NCBI GenBank assembly: GCA_023409835.1
Contig: JAEYQV010000009.1
Location: 1 to 52,472 of the forward strand
From: Bacillota bacterium
GTDB lineage: Bacteria; Bacillota; Clostridia; Lachnospirales; Lachnospiraceae
Direction of reading: 5' to 3'
Length of the DNA stretch: 52,472 nt
Positions 1-7,534 of this stretch are shown here, one piece after another; position 1 is the first letter of the stretch, and every line of letters begins with the position of its first letter. Position numbers and translations under genes: made by a program. The notes beneath the pieces are model-generated. The model did no database searches, was not told the origin of the DNA, and saw only the letters and a program-made list of their open reading frames with translations.

Positions 1-13
1 GAATTCTGCAGGC

Positions 14-790
14 CTATACCAGGTAATTCTTCATGTTTTTCAGTGCCGATTTTTCCAGACGGCTGACCTGGGCTTGGGAGATATTGATCTCCTTCGCCAC
101 TTCCATCTGGGTTTTCCCTTCAAAGAAGCGTAGCTTAATGATATTATGCTCCCTCGGAGATAGCTTCTCCATTGCTTCCTTTAGCGAAATCTCCTCAATC
201 CAGTTCTCCTCCCTGTTCTTCTTATCACTGACCTGATCCATAATATACAGGGCATCTCCGCCCTCCACATAGACCGGATCATAGAGAGACACCGGGCTCT
301 GGATTGCATCCAGGGCATACACGATATCCTCCTTACTGATGCCGATTTCCTCCGCAATCTCGCTGATCGTCGGCTCCTTCTCATTTTTTCTGACCAATGC
401 CTCCTTCGCATAGATTGCTTTATATGCCGTGTCCCTGAGAGAACGGCTCACACGGATGGCATTGTTGTCCCGAAGGTATCTGCGGATCTCACCGATAATC
501 ATCGGTACCGCATAGGTGGAGAATTTAACATTCTGCGTTATATCAAAATTATCGATTGCCTTCATCAGTCCGATGCAGCCAATCTGAAATAAATCATCTA
601 CATTTTCATTACTGTTGGAGAACCTCTGAATAATGGAAAGCACCAGCCTTAGGTTTCCTTTGATATAGAGTTCCCTTGCTTCCTTATCTCCGCTTAATAT
701 TCTTTGAAACAATTCTTCCTTTTCACTGTTTTTTAACAATGGCAGCTTCGATGTATTAACACCGCAGATCTCAACCTTATAAAGAGCCAT
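14..790 (-). CDS. sigG: Sporulation sigma factor SigG
   Basis: RNA polymerase sigma-G, which directs late gene expression in the forespore after engulfment. The 258-residue product has the family length and the characteristic N-terminus MALYKVEICGVNTSKLPLL. Sigma region 2 is seen as LFQIGCIGLMKAID, followed by the region 3 helix and a C-terminal region 4 helix-turn-helix (GKTQMEVAKEINISQAQVSRLE). The ATG has GGAGG seven bases upstream. It is the last gene of the spoIIGA-sigE-sigG group, 220 bp after sigE, and that spacer holds a possible sigma-F promoter (947-975). Family knowledge says sigG is first transcribed by sigma-F in the forespore; the sequence only suggests it. High certainty. Confidence 0.97.
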   Translation of the reverse strand: MALYKVEICGVNTSKLPLLKNSEKEELFQRILSGDKEARELYIKGNLRLVLSIIQRFSNSNENVDDLFQIGCIGLMKAIDNFDITQNVKFSTYAVPMIIGEIRRYLRDNNAIRVSRSLRDTAYKAIYAKEALVRKNEKEPTISEIAEEIGISKEDIVYALDAIQSPVSLYDPVYVEGGDALYIMDQVSDKKNREENWIEEISLKEAMEKLSPREHNIIKLRFFEGKTQMEVAKEINISQAQVSRLEKSALKNMKNYLV

Positions 791-946
791 GACGAAACCT
801 CCGAATCATTATCATTAACACGGATCCATGGGCCGTCCGGCCGCTCAAACAAGAAAATCAGTTCATATCCGCAAGGACAGCAAACCTGATGATCAGGAGC
901 TTATCCCGGGAAGATAAGTACAGTTCTTGTGATTCGTGTCAATAGA

Positions 947-975
947 ATGATTCACTTTTTGGAACTTCTTTATAC
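947..975 (-). promoter_or_regulatory. Possible sigma-F-type promoter of sigG
   Basis: On the minus strand GTATA (971-975) is followed after 15 bp by GTGAATCAT (947-955). This resembles the sigma-F pattern GTATA-N15-GGNNA, except that the second G of the -10 element is T. Its position upstream of sigG fits forespore expression. It is a visual match only. Confidence 0.35.
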
Positions 976-1010
976 GATTGGGGGGCAAGAAATAATTACC
1001 ATTTCAGTTG

Positions 1011-1751
1011 CTATTCAAAGCGCACCATTTCCTTTTTTAGCCTTTTTATGATCTTTTTTTCAAGTCTGGAGATATAGGATTGTGATATTCCGAGAAGATC
1101 TGCAACCTCCTTCTGGGTCCTCTCATTTCCGTCATCCGTATTCAAACCAAACCGCAGATCCACTATAATCCTTTCCCGTTCCGATAGCTTCGACAGCGCC
1201 TTACGAAGAAGCTTCCGATCTACCTCTTCTTCAATATTACGGTAGATTACATCCTCCTCTGTTCCCAGAATATCGGACAGCAGCAGCTCATTGCCATCCC
1301 AGTCGACGTTTAAGGGTTCGTCGATGGAGACCTCCAGCTTAGTTTTGTTATTTCTTCTCAGATACATCAGAATCTCGTTCTCTATGCAGCGGGAGGCATA
1401 TGTTGCAAGCTTGATGTTCTTATCCGGATTAAAGGTATTGATTGCTTTAATCAGTCCGATGGTTCCAATGGAGATCAGATCCTCCACCCCTACCCCGGTA
1501 TTGTCGAATTTCTTGGCTATGTACACTACAAGTCTAAGATTATGCTCCACTAAGATGGCCTTCATTTCACCATCTCGCTCCGTACCTAATTCTGCAATCA
1601 CCTCAGCTTCTCTGACCGGATCCAGAGGCGGCGGTAAGACCTCGGCTCCGCCGATATAGTGGATTTCTCCCTTCTGACCGAATAATATGGTTCTGATGTC
1701 CGGAATCATCCGAAACTGAAATTTGTTCTGTATTGACAACTTTAAAAGCAT
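1011..1751 (-). CDS. sigE: Sporulation sigma factor SigE (pro-sigma-E)
   Basis: Mother-cell sigma-E, made as an inactive precursor. The first 30 or so residues form the pro-region removed by SpoIIGA, and the conserved core begins near IHYIGGAEVLPPPL. Region 2 (VEDLISIGTIGLIKAI) and the region 4 helix-turn-helix (TQKEVADLLGISQSYISRLE) are intact. The product is 246 residues, close to the usual 239-240. GGGAGG lies six bases before the ATG. The gene starts 46 bp after spoIIGA, so protease and substrate are co-transcribed, as in Bacillus spoIIG. High certainty. Confidence 0.97.
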   Translation of the reverse strand: MLLKLSIQNKFQFRMIPDIRTILFGQKGEIHYIGGAEVLPPPLDPVREAEVIAELGTERDGEMKAILVEHNLRLVVYIAKKFDNTGVGVEDLISIGTIGLIKAINTFNPDKNIKLATYASRCIENEILMYLRRNNKTKLEVSIDEPLNVDWDGNELLLSDILGTEEDVIYRNIEEEVDRKLLRKALSKLSERERIIVDLRFGLNTDDGNERTQKEVADLLGISQSYISRLEKKIIKRLKKEMVRFE

Positions 1752-1797
1752 AGCTAACCTCCCATTATTCCTTCATTCCGCTGCATCGGAGTGTGGT

Positions 1798-2712
1798 TTA
1801 CAATAGCTCCTTATGTAATATCACATGATATTCATCCCTCGTAGACAGTCGGTTATCGCAGAAGGCTGCGGTAACCCTTTCATTACAGACAGTTTCCTTC
1901 CCTGTATGAATTAATACCTTATCCAGCTTAATCCCGAGTAGCATACCGCTCTTGTCTACGGATCGGTATGGGATAAACCTAAGGCGTAATAGGCTTTCTT
2001 CTCCGATATTCCACCGGCTGGTGTCCAGTTCATTTCCCTCAAGGTAGTGTTTCGCCTCCTCAAGCTCCTTTGCAAATTCCGGTGTCACTAAGCCCTCTAG
2101 CAGAGAATTCTCTATCACCATGACCGGTCTCTTATAGATTGGGTCATGGAGACAGTTCCCTGTATCCATCAAACCTCTGGTGCTTATGCTGCGTCCGTCG
2201 AGTACCAGATCTACCTCATAGGTTTCGGGAGCATGCTTTTGATACCAGCGCAAAAGTCTTAGAATCACGAAAGAGATTACCATAATGCCTATCATTGCGA
2301 CCCCGACATAGATCATTTTAATATTACTGAATCGAATTCCGTTCCCTAAATTCAACAGATAAAGTCGGAGGTTCGTATGATAATAGATTGAATTCATAAG
2401 TCCACCCACAAAATATGTAATCAGATTTAAAACAATAAACTGCTTCAGTAGATCCGACCACTTCATTCTTCCGAATGCAACTATAATCATAAGCACAGCT
2501 CCGGCTGCATACAGTAGGAAAAGCTTTAGGATCACGTTCATCCACGGGAAAATGCTGACGATTACAGCTATAGCGCCGCCAATCCCTGAAGCTGCAAGCA
2601 TTCTTAACAATTTGCTGTTCTTCCGGTTCACCCTCTTCAGCAGATAAATCAGGATAAAATCGAAGCAGAAATTCAGGATAAAAACAATATCCGGATAAAT
2701 CTCTAGATACAA
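1798..2712 (-). CDS. spoIIGA: Sigma-E processing peptidase SpoIIGA
   Basis: Membrane aspartic protease that cleaves pro-sigma-E in response to a forespore signal. The N-terminal half has five hydrophobic segments within about residues 6-155. The C-terminal half is the protease domain, with the catalytic motif LMDTGN at D183, the position known from B. subtilis. The start is a TTG six bases after GGAGG; no ATG is better placed. It is the first gene of the spoIIGA-sigE pair, behind a promoter with a wide spacer (2762-2794). High certainty. Confidence 0.95.
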   Translation of the reverse strand: MYLEIYPDIVFILNFCFDFILIYLLKRVNRKNSKLLRMLAASGIGGAIAVIVSIFPWMNVILKLFLLYAAGAVLMIIVAFGRMKWSDLLKQFIVLNLITYFVGGLMNSIYYHTNLRLYLLNLGNGIRFSNIKMIYVGVAMIGIMVISFVILRLLRWYQKHAPETYEVDLVLDGRSISTRGLMDTGNCLHDPIYKRPVMVIENSLLEGLVTPEFAKELEEAKHYLEGNELDTSRWNIGEESLLRLRFIPYRSVDKSGMLLGIKLDKVLIHTGKETVCNERVTAAFCDNRLSTRDEYHVILHKELL

Positions 2713-2761
2713 CGTTCACCTCCACACAGCCCGATAAACATCCTTTGTTATGTACATACCG

Positions 2762-2794
2762 ATTATAACTTGTTTGGTTTCCATTTTATGTCAG
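2762..2794 (-). promoter_or_regulatory. spoIIG promoter with 21-bp spacer
   Basis: On the minus strand CTGACA (2789-2794) and a perfect TATAAT (2762-2767) are 21 bp apart, about 50 bp upstream of the spoIIGA start codon. In B. subtilis the spoIIG promoter is a sigma-A promoter with an abnormally long 22-bp spacer that needs Spo0A bound over the -35 region. The geometry is conserved here. I could not find a perfect 0A box (TGNCGAA); GGTCAAA further upstream is only a weak match. Confidence 0.6.
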
Positions 2795-2989
2795 TTTCTG
2801 GTGAACGATTATTTGTTTTCATTTACATTATTTTACAGCTTTGACCCGGTTCCCCTTTATTGGTACAAAAGCTTACAGTTTATTCTGCTGCTATAATAAA
2901 TAGAAGTTGTATTTTCTGCCGAAAAATCGTACAGGGTCTCCTTTTTTATCATATAGTTGAGAACAACGTGTAAGCTTGATAATAATCTC

Positions 2990-3125
2990 CCCTCGGGTAT
3001 TTGGGATTCGCACAGAGTAGCAGAACCAACAAGGTGAAACGATAAATCGTTTCCCTTGCTATGAACCGGATGGTTTGGCTATGACAAGTGTGGTCCGGCT
3101 TCGCTGGACACAGAGCCGCAAAAAT
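2990..3125. repeat. Imperfect dyad element upstream of spoIIGA
   Basis: The stretch between the spoIIG promoter region and the hemerythrin terminator has no ORF but is full of dyad symmetry. Its centre is GAAACGAT-AA-ATCGTTTC (3036-3053), extended by CAAGG/CCTTG (3030-3034 and 3054-3058) with one bulged base, and less perfectly by flanking blocks containing AGAACCAAC and GATGGTTTGG. A second hairpin joins GTGTGGTCC and GGACACA (about 3089-3112). It could be a small palindromic repeat family or a structured RNA. A similar core occurs at 35279-35296. Confidence 0.5.
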
Positions 3126-3159
3126 AAGGGGGTATGATGCATATGCATCATACCCCCTT
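3126..3159 (-). terminator. Terminator of the ftsZ-hemerythrin unit, perfect palindrome
   Basis: A perfect 34-bp palindrome (17-bp arms, centre between 3142 and 3143) runs from AAGGGGG to CCCCCTT. On the minus strand it is followed by TATTTTTGC, giving an intrinsic terminator 17 bp beyond the hemerythrin stop codon. Because the two arms abut, the RNA must open a small loop at the centre. Confidence 0.8.
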
Positions 3160-3175
3160 CTAAGGTCTGTTATTA

Positions 3176-3589
3176 TTAAACGTTCTCACTGACTCCCTTG
3201 GTCAATAAGAATTCTCCCAGCAGCTTGTCCACCCTCATGATATGGTTGATTAGCCAGTTTACCAGGTATTCATAGGTACTGTTGTAAAAATCCTCTGTTT
3301 TCTGAATATAATCATAATTAATACTCAGTACCTTATATCTTAACTCGTTATGCTGTTGTAAATGACTTTCCTCATAGGGATACGCATACTTAGCCATTAA
3401 TTCTTCTTCATAAGCCAGATGTTCTTTAATATAATCCTCCATCTTGTTCACTACATCAATCACAATGCTGAAATGATTGTCTTTGGTACTTATTGCAGCT
3501 TCTACCTCTGACATGATAGAAATTAATTTTTTATGCTGGTCATCAATACCATCAAAATTAACCGAATAACTATCCTTCCATTCAATCAT
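3176..3589 (-). CDS. Bacteriohemerythrin (O2-binding di-iron protein)
   Basis: Single-domain hemerythrin of 137 residues, a four-helix bundle that reversibly binds oxygen at a di-iron site. All ligands of the family are present: H19, H57, E61 (HxxxE), H76 and H80 (HxxxH), H116 and D121 (HxxxxD). It starts 38 bp after ftsZ with no clear terminator between; only an AT-rich 10-bp inverted repeat overlaps the ftsZ stop (3615-3638). It is therefore probably transcribed with ftsZ and ends at the palindromic terminator. Its place between ftsZ and spoIIGA is unusual. In an anaerobe it may sense or scavenge O2; that role is inferred. Confidence 0.93.
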   Translation of the reverse strand: MIEWKDSYSVNFDGIDDQHKKLISIMSEVEAAISTKDNHFSIVIDVVNKMEDYIKEHLAYEEELMAKYAYPYEESHLQQHNELRYKVLSINYDYIQKTEDFYNSTYEYLVNWLINHIMRVDKLLGEFLLTKGVSENV

Positions 3590-3627
3590 ACGATCACCAT
3601 CCTGCTTTAAATTTATAATAAATATAC

Positions 3628-4851
3628 TTATTTATTATGTCTGTTCTTCTGAAGAAACTCCGGTATCTTAATTCCGCTCGGATCCGTGTTGGTATTCATT
3701 GGAGTTTTACCGGGCTGACTTAAGATTGGCCTTCTGTTCGGATCCGTCTGGTAGGTCGGCTGGGCACTCTGACTCTGGCTGTATGGATTGCTTGCTGTAA
3801 AGCTTCGGTTAATACTAACCTCGGGTTTACCCGGTGTATTATATGACGGTGAAGCTGCAGGGCGTCTCAAAAATTCAGGTGTCTTAACCATTTCCTTTGA
3901 TCTGCCGTCAAGTCCGGTTGCAATTACAGTGATCGTAGCTGTATCCGGTGTAGTATCATCAAACATAGCACCGAAGATGATGTTAGCTGAATCGCCGGCC
4001 AGTTCCTGAACCAGGGTTGCGGCTTCATTCGCTTCAACCAGACTGATATCACCGGAGATATTGATGATAACATGGGAAGCTCCCTGAATTGTTGTTTCAA
4101 GAAGCGGACTGGTAATTGCCTGCTTCACGGCATCCACACACTTGTCATCACCGGATCCAAGACCGATACCGATATGTGCAACTCCCTTATCTTTCATAAC
4201 CGTCTGAACATCGGCAAAGTCGAGGTTGATTAATCCGGGTACATTAATCAGATCCGTAATACCTTGAACACCCTGCTGCAGCACTTCATCTGCCTTGCGG
4301 AGTGCATCCGGCATTGTAGTTCTACGGTCTACAATTTCAAGTAATTTATCATTCGGAATAACGATTAAGGTATCTACATGCTCCTTCAGTCTCTCGATTC
4401 CGCTAACGGCATTGGCCATACGGGTCTTTGCTTCGAATTTAAAAGGCTTCGTAACAATACCTACCGTTAAGATTCCCATATCCTTTGCAATCTGTGCAAC
4501 AATCGGAGCAGCTCCGGTTCCGGTTCCGCCACCCATACCGCAGGTTACAAATACCATGTCAGCACCCTTAATTAACTCTGACAACTGTTCTTTGCTTTCT
4601 TCTGCAGCCTTTTGTCCGATCTCCGGCTGAGCGCCTGCACCAAGCCCCTTTGTAAGCTTTTCACCGATCTGGATACACAACGGAGCCTTGCAATTCTTTA
4701 AGTGCTGCTTGTCCGTATTCACACAAACAAATTCCACACCAACGATATTTTCCTCTATCATTCGATTAACGGCGTTGTTACCTGCTCCTCCTACCCCAAT
4801 TACAAGTATTTTTGCAGTCGTATCCGCCTCATTTGTTCTTATTTCAAGCAA
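3628..4851 (-). CDS. ftsZ: Cell division GTPase FtsZ
   Basis: Tubulin-like GTPase that polymerises into the division ring. The glycine-rich GTP-binding motif GGGTGTG lies near residues 107-113 and the catalytic T7 loop NLDFADV near 209-215. A variable Q/P/T-rich linker follows, then the conserved C-terminal peptide IKIPEFLQ. An ATG at 4869 is open, but AAGGAGG is placed eight bases before a TTG at 4851, which gives the normal N-terminus MLEIRTNEADTTAKIL; I therefore choose TTG. ftsA is absent upstream. Possible promoters lie in the AT-rich 4870-5105 region. High certainty of function. Confidence 0.97.
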   Translation of the reverse strand: MLEIRTNEADTTAKILVIGVGGAGNNAVNRMIEENIVGVEFVCVNTDKQHLKNCKAPLCIQIGEKLTKGLGAGAQPEIGQKAAEESKEQLSELIKGADMVFVTCGMGGGTGTGAAPIVAQIAKDMGILTVGIVTKPFKFEAKTRMANAVSGIERLKEHVDTLIVIPNDKLLEIVDRRTTMPDALRKADEVLQQGVQGITDLINVPGLINLDFADVQTVMKDKGVAHIGIGLGSGDDKCVDAVKQAITSPLLETTIQGASHVIINISGDISLVEANEAATLVQELAGDSANIIFGAMFDDTTPDTATITVIATGLDGRSKEMVKTPEFLRRPAASPSYNTPGKPEVSINRSFTASNPYSQSQSAQPTYQTDPNRRPILSQPGKTPMNTNTDPSGIKIPEFLQKNRHNK

Positions 4852-4896
4852 GGTTAATTCCTCCTTCATCGTATTCTTTTCTATTCCTATTACAAT

Positions 4897-4933
4897 AATT
4901 TATGTATCCAAATATGCTCTGACAACTGTCAGA
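4897..4933 (-). promoter_or_regulatory. Candidate ftsZ promoter with overlapping inverted repeat
   Basis: On the minus strand TTGTCA (4920-4925) and TAAATT (4897-4902) are 17 bp apart. The -35 hexamer lies inside a perfect inverted repeat TCTGACA-AC-TGTCAGA (4918-4933), which could be a regulator site. A separate TATAAT (4974-4979) further upstream lacks a good -35. Both are candidates from inspection only. Confidence 0.4.
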
Positions 4934-5105
4934 AATGGATGTGACAGTATTACCAAATCCATCTAAAAACCACATTATAATGGGATTAATTTCTGATCTC
5001 ATACAATTTATGGTGTTCCCTAATCCTAATATATATATTATCTTTAAATTCCCAAATAATCAAGCACAATTTTAAAAAATTATGAACTATTTGTGGAATT
5101 TTTAT

Positions 5106-5894
5106 CTAATCTGACGATTTTTTCGGTGTAGCGACAATCGATGTTGTGTTCTGGGTATAGTTTGTCATATCAAGCTCCAGCCTGGTCCCTTCTGACTTGT
5201 CCAAAACGTCCTTAAGCTCTCCTCCGGAGCTCTGGATGATATTCCTAAGCTCAGATAAAACTTCATCATAGGTACTTCGCTTTCCCAACCGTGCAATGAT
5301 ATCACCGCATTCTACGGTAACCGCATAGGTATTATCAAAACGGATGGTTTTGACCTCCAGCCCAAATTTATCAATTAGCTGTGTTAGATTCAGGATAACG
5401 TCAAATAATTAATCCTTTTGTACCTCAAGCTTCTCGTTCAATATAATCTTATTAAACTCAAGACCTTTGATCAGCGGTATATCCTTAAGCTGCTCCGGAG
5501 AGCTCTCGACTATGATACCGTCCTTATCGAAATACAGGTATTCTCCCATGAATTGAATACAGCCGGTCACCATTTTCTCATAGACCCTGATATTCACGGA
5601 ATTCTTATCCTTAAGCTCCAGATCGATTTTCTCGACAAAGGGTATCCTGACTTCTTCGAAATAATTGTATTTCAGATACAGCAGCAGGGTATTATAATCC
5701 AATTCATTCTTTATAAGCTGTTTGGAAATCTGCTCCTCTGTATATCGCGTAGTACCGATCACTGAAACATTTTTCAGCCGGAAGGTCAGTCCAAAGATCA
5801 GAACGGGAATTCCAACGAAAATAACCAGCTTCAGTCCTCTGATTAATATCCTCTTCAGTACATTATTTGAATTCCTATGCGTCTTCCTACCCAT
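5106..5894 (-). pseudogene. ftsQ: FtsQ/DivIB division protein gene interrupted by in-frame TAA
   Basis: FtsQ (DivIB) is a bitopic septum protein with a POTRA domain and a beta domain that binds FtsB/FtsL-type partners. The reading frame begins at MGRKTHRNSNN (5894, GGGAG six bases upstream), has one membrane segment near residues 18-37, and a POTRA region (NVSVIGTTRYTEEQI). It meets TAA at 5409-5411 after EVQKD. The same frame then continues without further stops to 5106 as LFDVILNLTQLIDKFG and beyond, which looks like the normal FtsQ C-terminal beta domain. The gene is thus split by one nonsense codon, leaving about 161 and 100 codons. It may be a sequencing error, a recent mutation or readthrough; no internal start with a ribosome binding site is visible. 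A longer start at 5954 is possible but lacks a good site. Confidence 0.85.
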
Positions 5895-5960
5895 TCCATA
5901 CTCCCATAATGCCGCTTCGCGGCCTCTAAACAATCCGGAAGAAGTTCTTCCCAAGCGAAT

Positions 5961-6060
5961 GTTTCATTCGCTTTGTGAACGATTCATTCGCTTTGTGAAT
6001 GTTTCATTCGCTTTGTGAACGTTTCATTCGCTTTATGAATGCTTTATTCGCTTTATGAAT
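5961..6060. repeat. Five 20-bp tandem repeats between murA and ftsQ
   Basis: Five contiguous units of exactly 20 bp with consensus GTTTCATTCGCTTTGTGAAC, differing at a few positions (Gt/Ga/Gc starts, TGTGAAC/TATGAAT ends). Each unit has a TTCA...TGAA dyad. The 20-bp period is close to two helical turns, so all units face the same side of the DNA. It occupies most of the 179-bp murA-ftsQ spacer. A single related AAAGCGAAT block occurs near 13295-13315 between the two PBP genes. Confidence 0.95.
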
Positions 6061-6073
6061 GTGTTCAACCTTC

Positions 6074-7411
6074 TCACTTTGCTCCCGCGATGGCGCTTCG
6101 CATCATCTCATTTACAAGTTCTTCTTGAAATAATTCAGTATTATCACTGCGGTAGCTGATCTTGGCACCCAGACAGGAAAAATCCCTGCAGATATCTTCA
6201 TAGCCCCGTTCAATACTTATGGCCTCGCGGATAATCGTGGTACCTTCGGCTGCGAGACCGGCGATTACCATGGCTGCTCCGCCCCGCAGATCATGAGCCT
6301 TTACTATGGCTCCTGTTAAATGTCTGACACCAGCAATGATTGCTTTATTTCCTGTAGCCTCCAGACTGATCCTTGCTCCCATTTTCTTGAGTTCATCCAC
6401 ATTCTGATAACGGGATTCGAATATTTCCTCCTGTATTGTGCTTTTCCCACTCGCTAAGCAGAGCACTGTCATCATCTGCGACTGCATATCGGTCGGGAAC
6501 CCCGGATAGGGCTGTGTCTTTAGTAATTCGATCGGAAGCGGTCTTTCCTTGCAGCTAATCTTAAGGTTATCTTCTTCCTGCTCAAGGTTGCAGCCTGTTT
6601 TTCGTAATATCCTTATCAGGGCCTCAATCTGTCTGACCGGTGTATTGGTAAGCATTACTTCCCCACCGGCAGCTGCAACAGCAGTCATATATGTTCCGGC
6701 AACGATGCGATCGGGCGGAAGGGTATAATCTGCGTCATGCAGCTTCTTTACTCCTTCCACTTCAATAAATGCAGAACCCTTTCCGCAGATCCTCGCCCCT
6801 GCTTCCACAAGGTAGTTACATAATTCATATACCTCCGGCTCCCTTGCTGCGTTAAAGATACGGGTGACTCCCTCCGCCAATACAGCGGATAGTATTACGT
6901 TCTGAGTGGCACCCACGCTGGGAAATTCAAGAAAAATGTCATTCCCCAGGATTTTATTTGCATAACAATGGATGATGCTTTCATCCTCACCCAGAAATTC
7001 CTGCCTTACATTCATCCTTTTAATCGCATTCAGATGATAATCAATTGGCCTTTTTCCGATTGAACAGCCTCCCGGATAAGCAATCGTAACCTCATGGCAG
7101 CGCCCAAGGAGAGCACCCAGAAACAGGATGGAACTTCTCATCTTTCTGACCGCACCCTCAGAGACAGCATTTACTGTAACTGTGGTCGTGTCCACAAAAA
7201 GTGTGTTTCCTTCCCAGGTAGCTTTACAACCGAGTTCCTCAAGTACCTTTATCATATGAAATACGTCAAGAATCTTTGGGCAATTCCTAAGTTTTGTAAT
7301 ACCTTTATTCAAAATAGTAGCAGCAATGATAGGTAATGCTGCATTCTTTGAACCTTGTATTTTTAGCTCACCCTTTAACTGCTCTCCGCCGATGACTTTA
7401 ATGCTCGACAT
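6074..7411 (-). CDS. murA: UDP-GlcNAc 1-carboxyvinyltransferase MurA
   Basis: First committed enzyme of peptidoglycan synthesis: transfers enolpyruvate from PEP to UDP-GlcNAc. The fosfomycin-target cysteine is present as C116 in PGGCSIGKRPID, and the substrate residues K22/N23 in GSKNAALPI. At 445 residues it is about 25 longer than typical MurA (about 418-420), the excess being a C-terminal tail. It lies downstream of ftsW and upstream of ftsQ, where many Firmicutes have murG and murB instead. Whether another murA paralogue exists elsewhere cannot be judged. High certainty. Confidence 0.96.
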   Translation of the reverse strand: MSSIKVIGGEQLKGELKIQGSKNAALPIIAATILNKGITKLRNCPKILDVFHMIKVLEELGCKATWEGNTLFVDTTTVTVNAVSEGAVRKMRSSILFLGALLGRCHEVTIAYPGGCSIGKRPIDYHLNAIKRMNVRQEFLGEDESIIHCYANKILGNDIFLEFPSVGATQNVILSAVLAEGVTRIFNAAREPEVYELCNYLVEAGARICGKGSAFIEVEGVKKLHDADYTLPPDRIVAGTYMTAVAAAGGEVMLTNTPVRQIEALIRILRKTGCNLEQEEDNLKISCKERPLPIELLKTQPYPGFPTDMQSQMMTVLCLASGKSTIQEEIFESRYQNVDELKKMGARISLEATGNKAIIAGVRHLTGAIVKAHDLRGGAAMVIAGLAAEGTTIIREAISIERGYEDICRDFSCLGAKISYRSDNTELFQEELVNEMMRSAIAGAK

Positions 7412-7534
7412 AGTACACCTCAGACAATTAAGGAAATATAATACTACTATATGAAAACTCCTTTGTCCGCGTGATAAATGCTAAATTCAGAGTGATAAGA
7501 TTGCAGGTTTCTAAATATAATATAGGTCTAAATT

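Noticed and set aside
1291..1659. Long plus-strand open frames opposite sigE, ftsZ, rsmB, murA and others
   Set aside because: All lie antisense to clearly conserved genes and show no recognised motifs or ribosome binding sites; they reflect codon bias of the real genes.
3126..3159. The perfect palindrome as an operator or integration site
   Set aside because: Its position just after a stop codon and a following T-run on the minus strand fit an intrinsic terminator better.
5106..5288. A separate small gene of 60 codons after ftsQ
   Set aside because: It is in the same frame as ftsQ, its start codon would be a TTG with no ribosome binding site, and its sequence reads as the FtsQ C-terminus; it is the tail of the interrupted gene.
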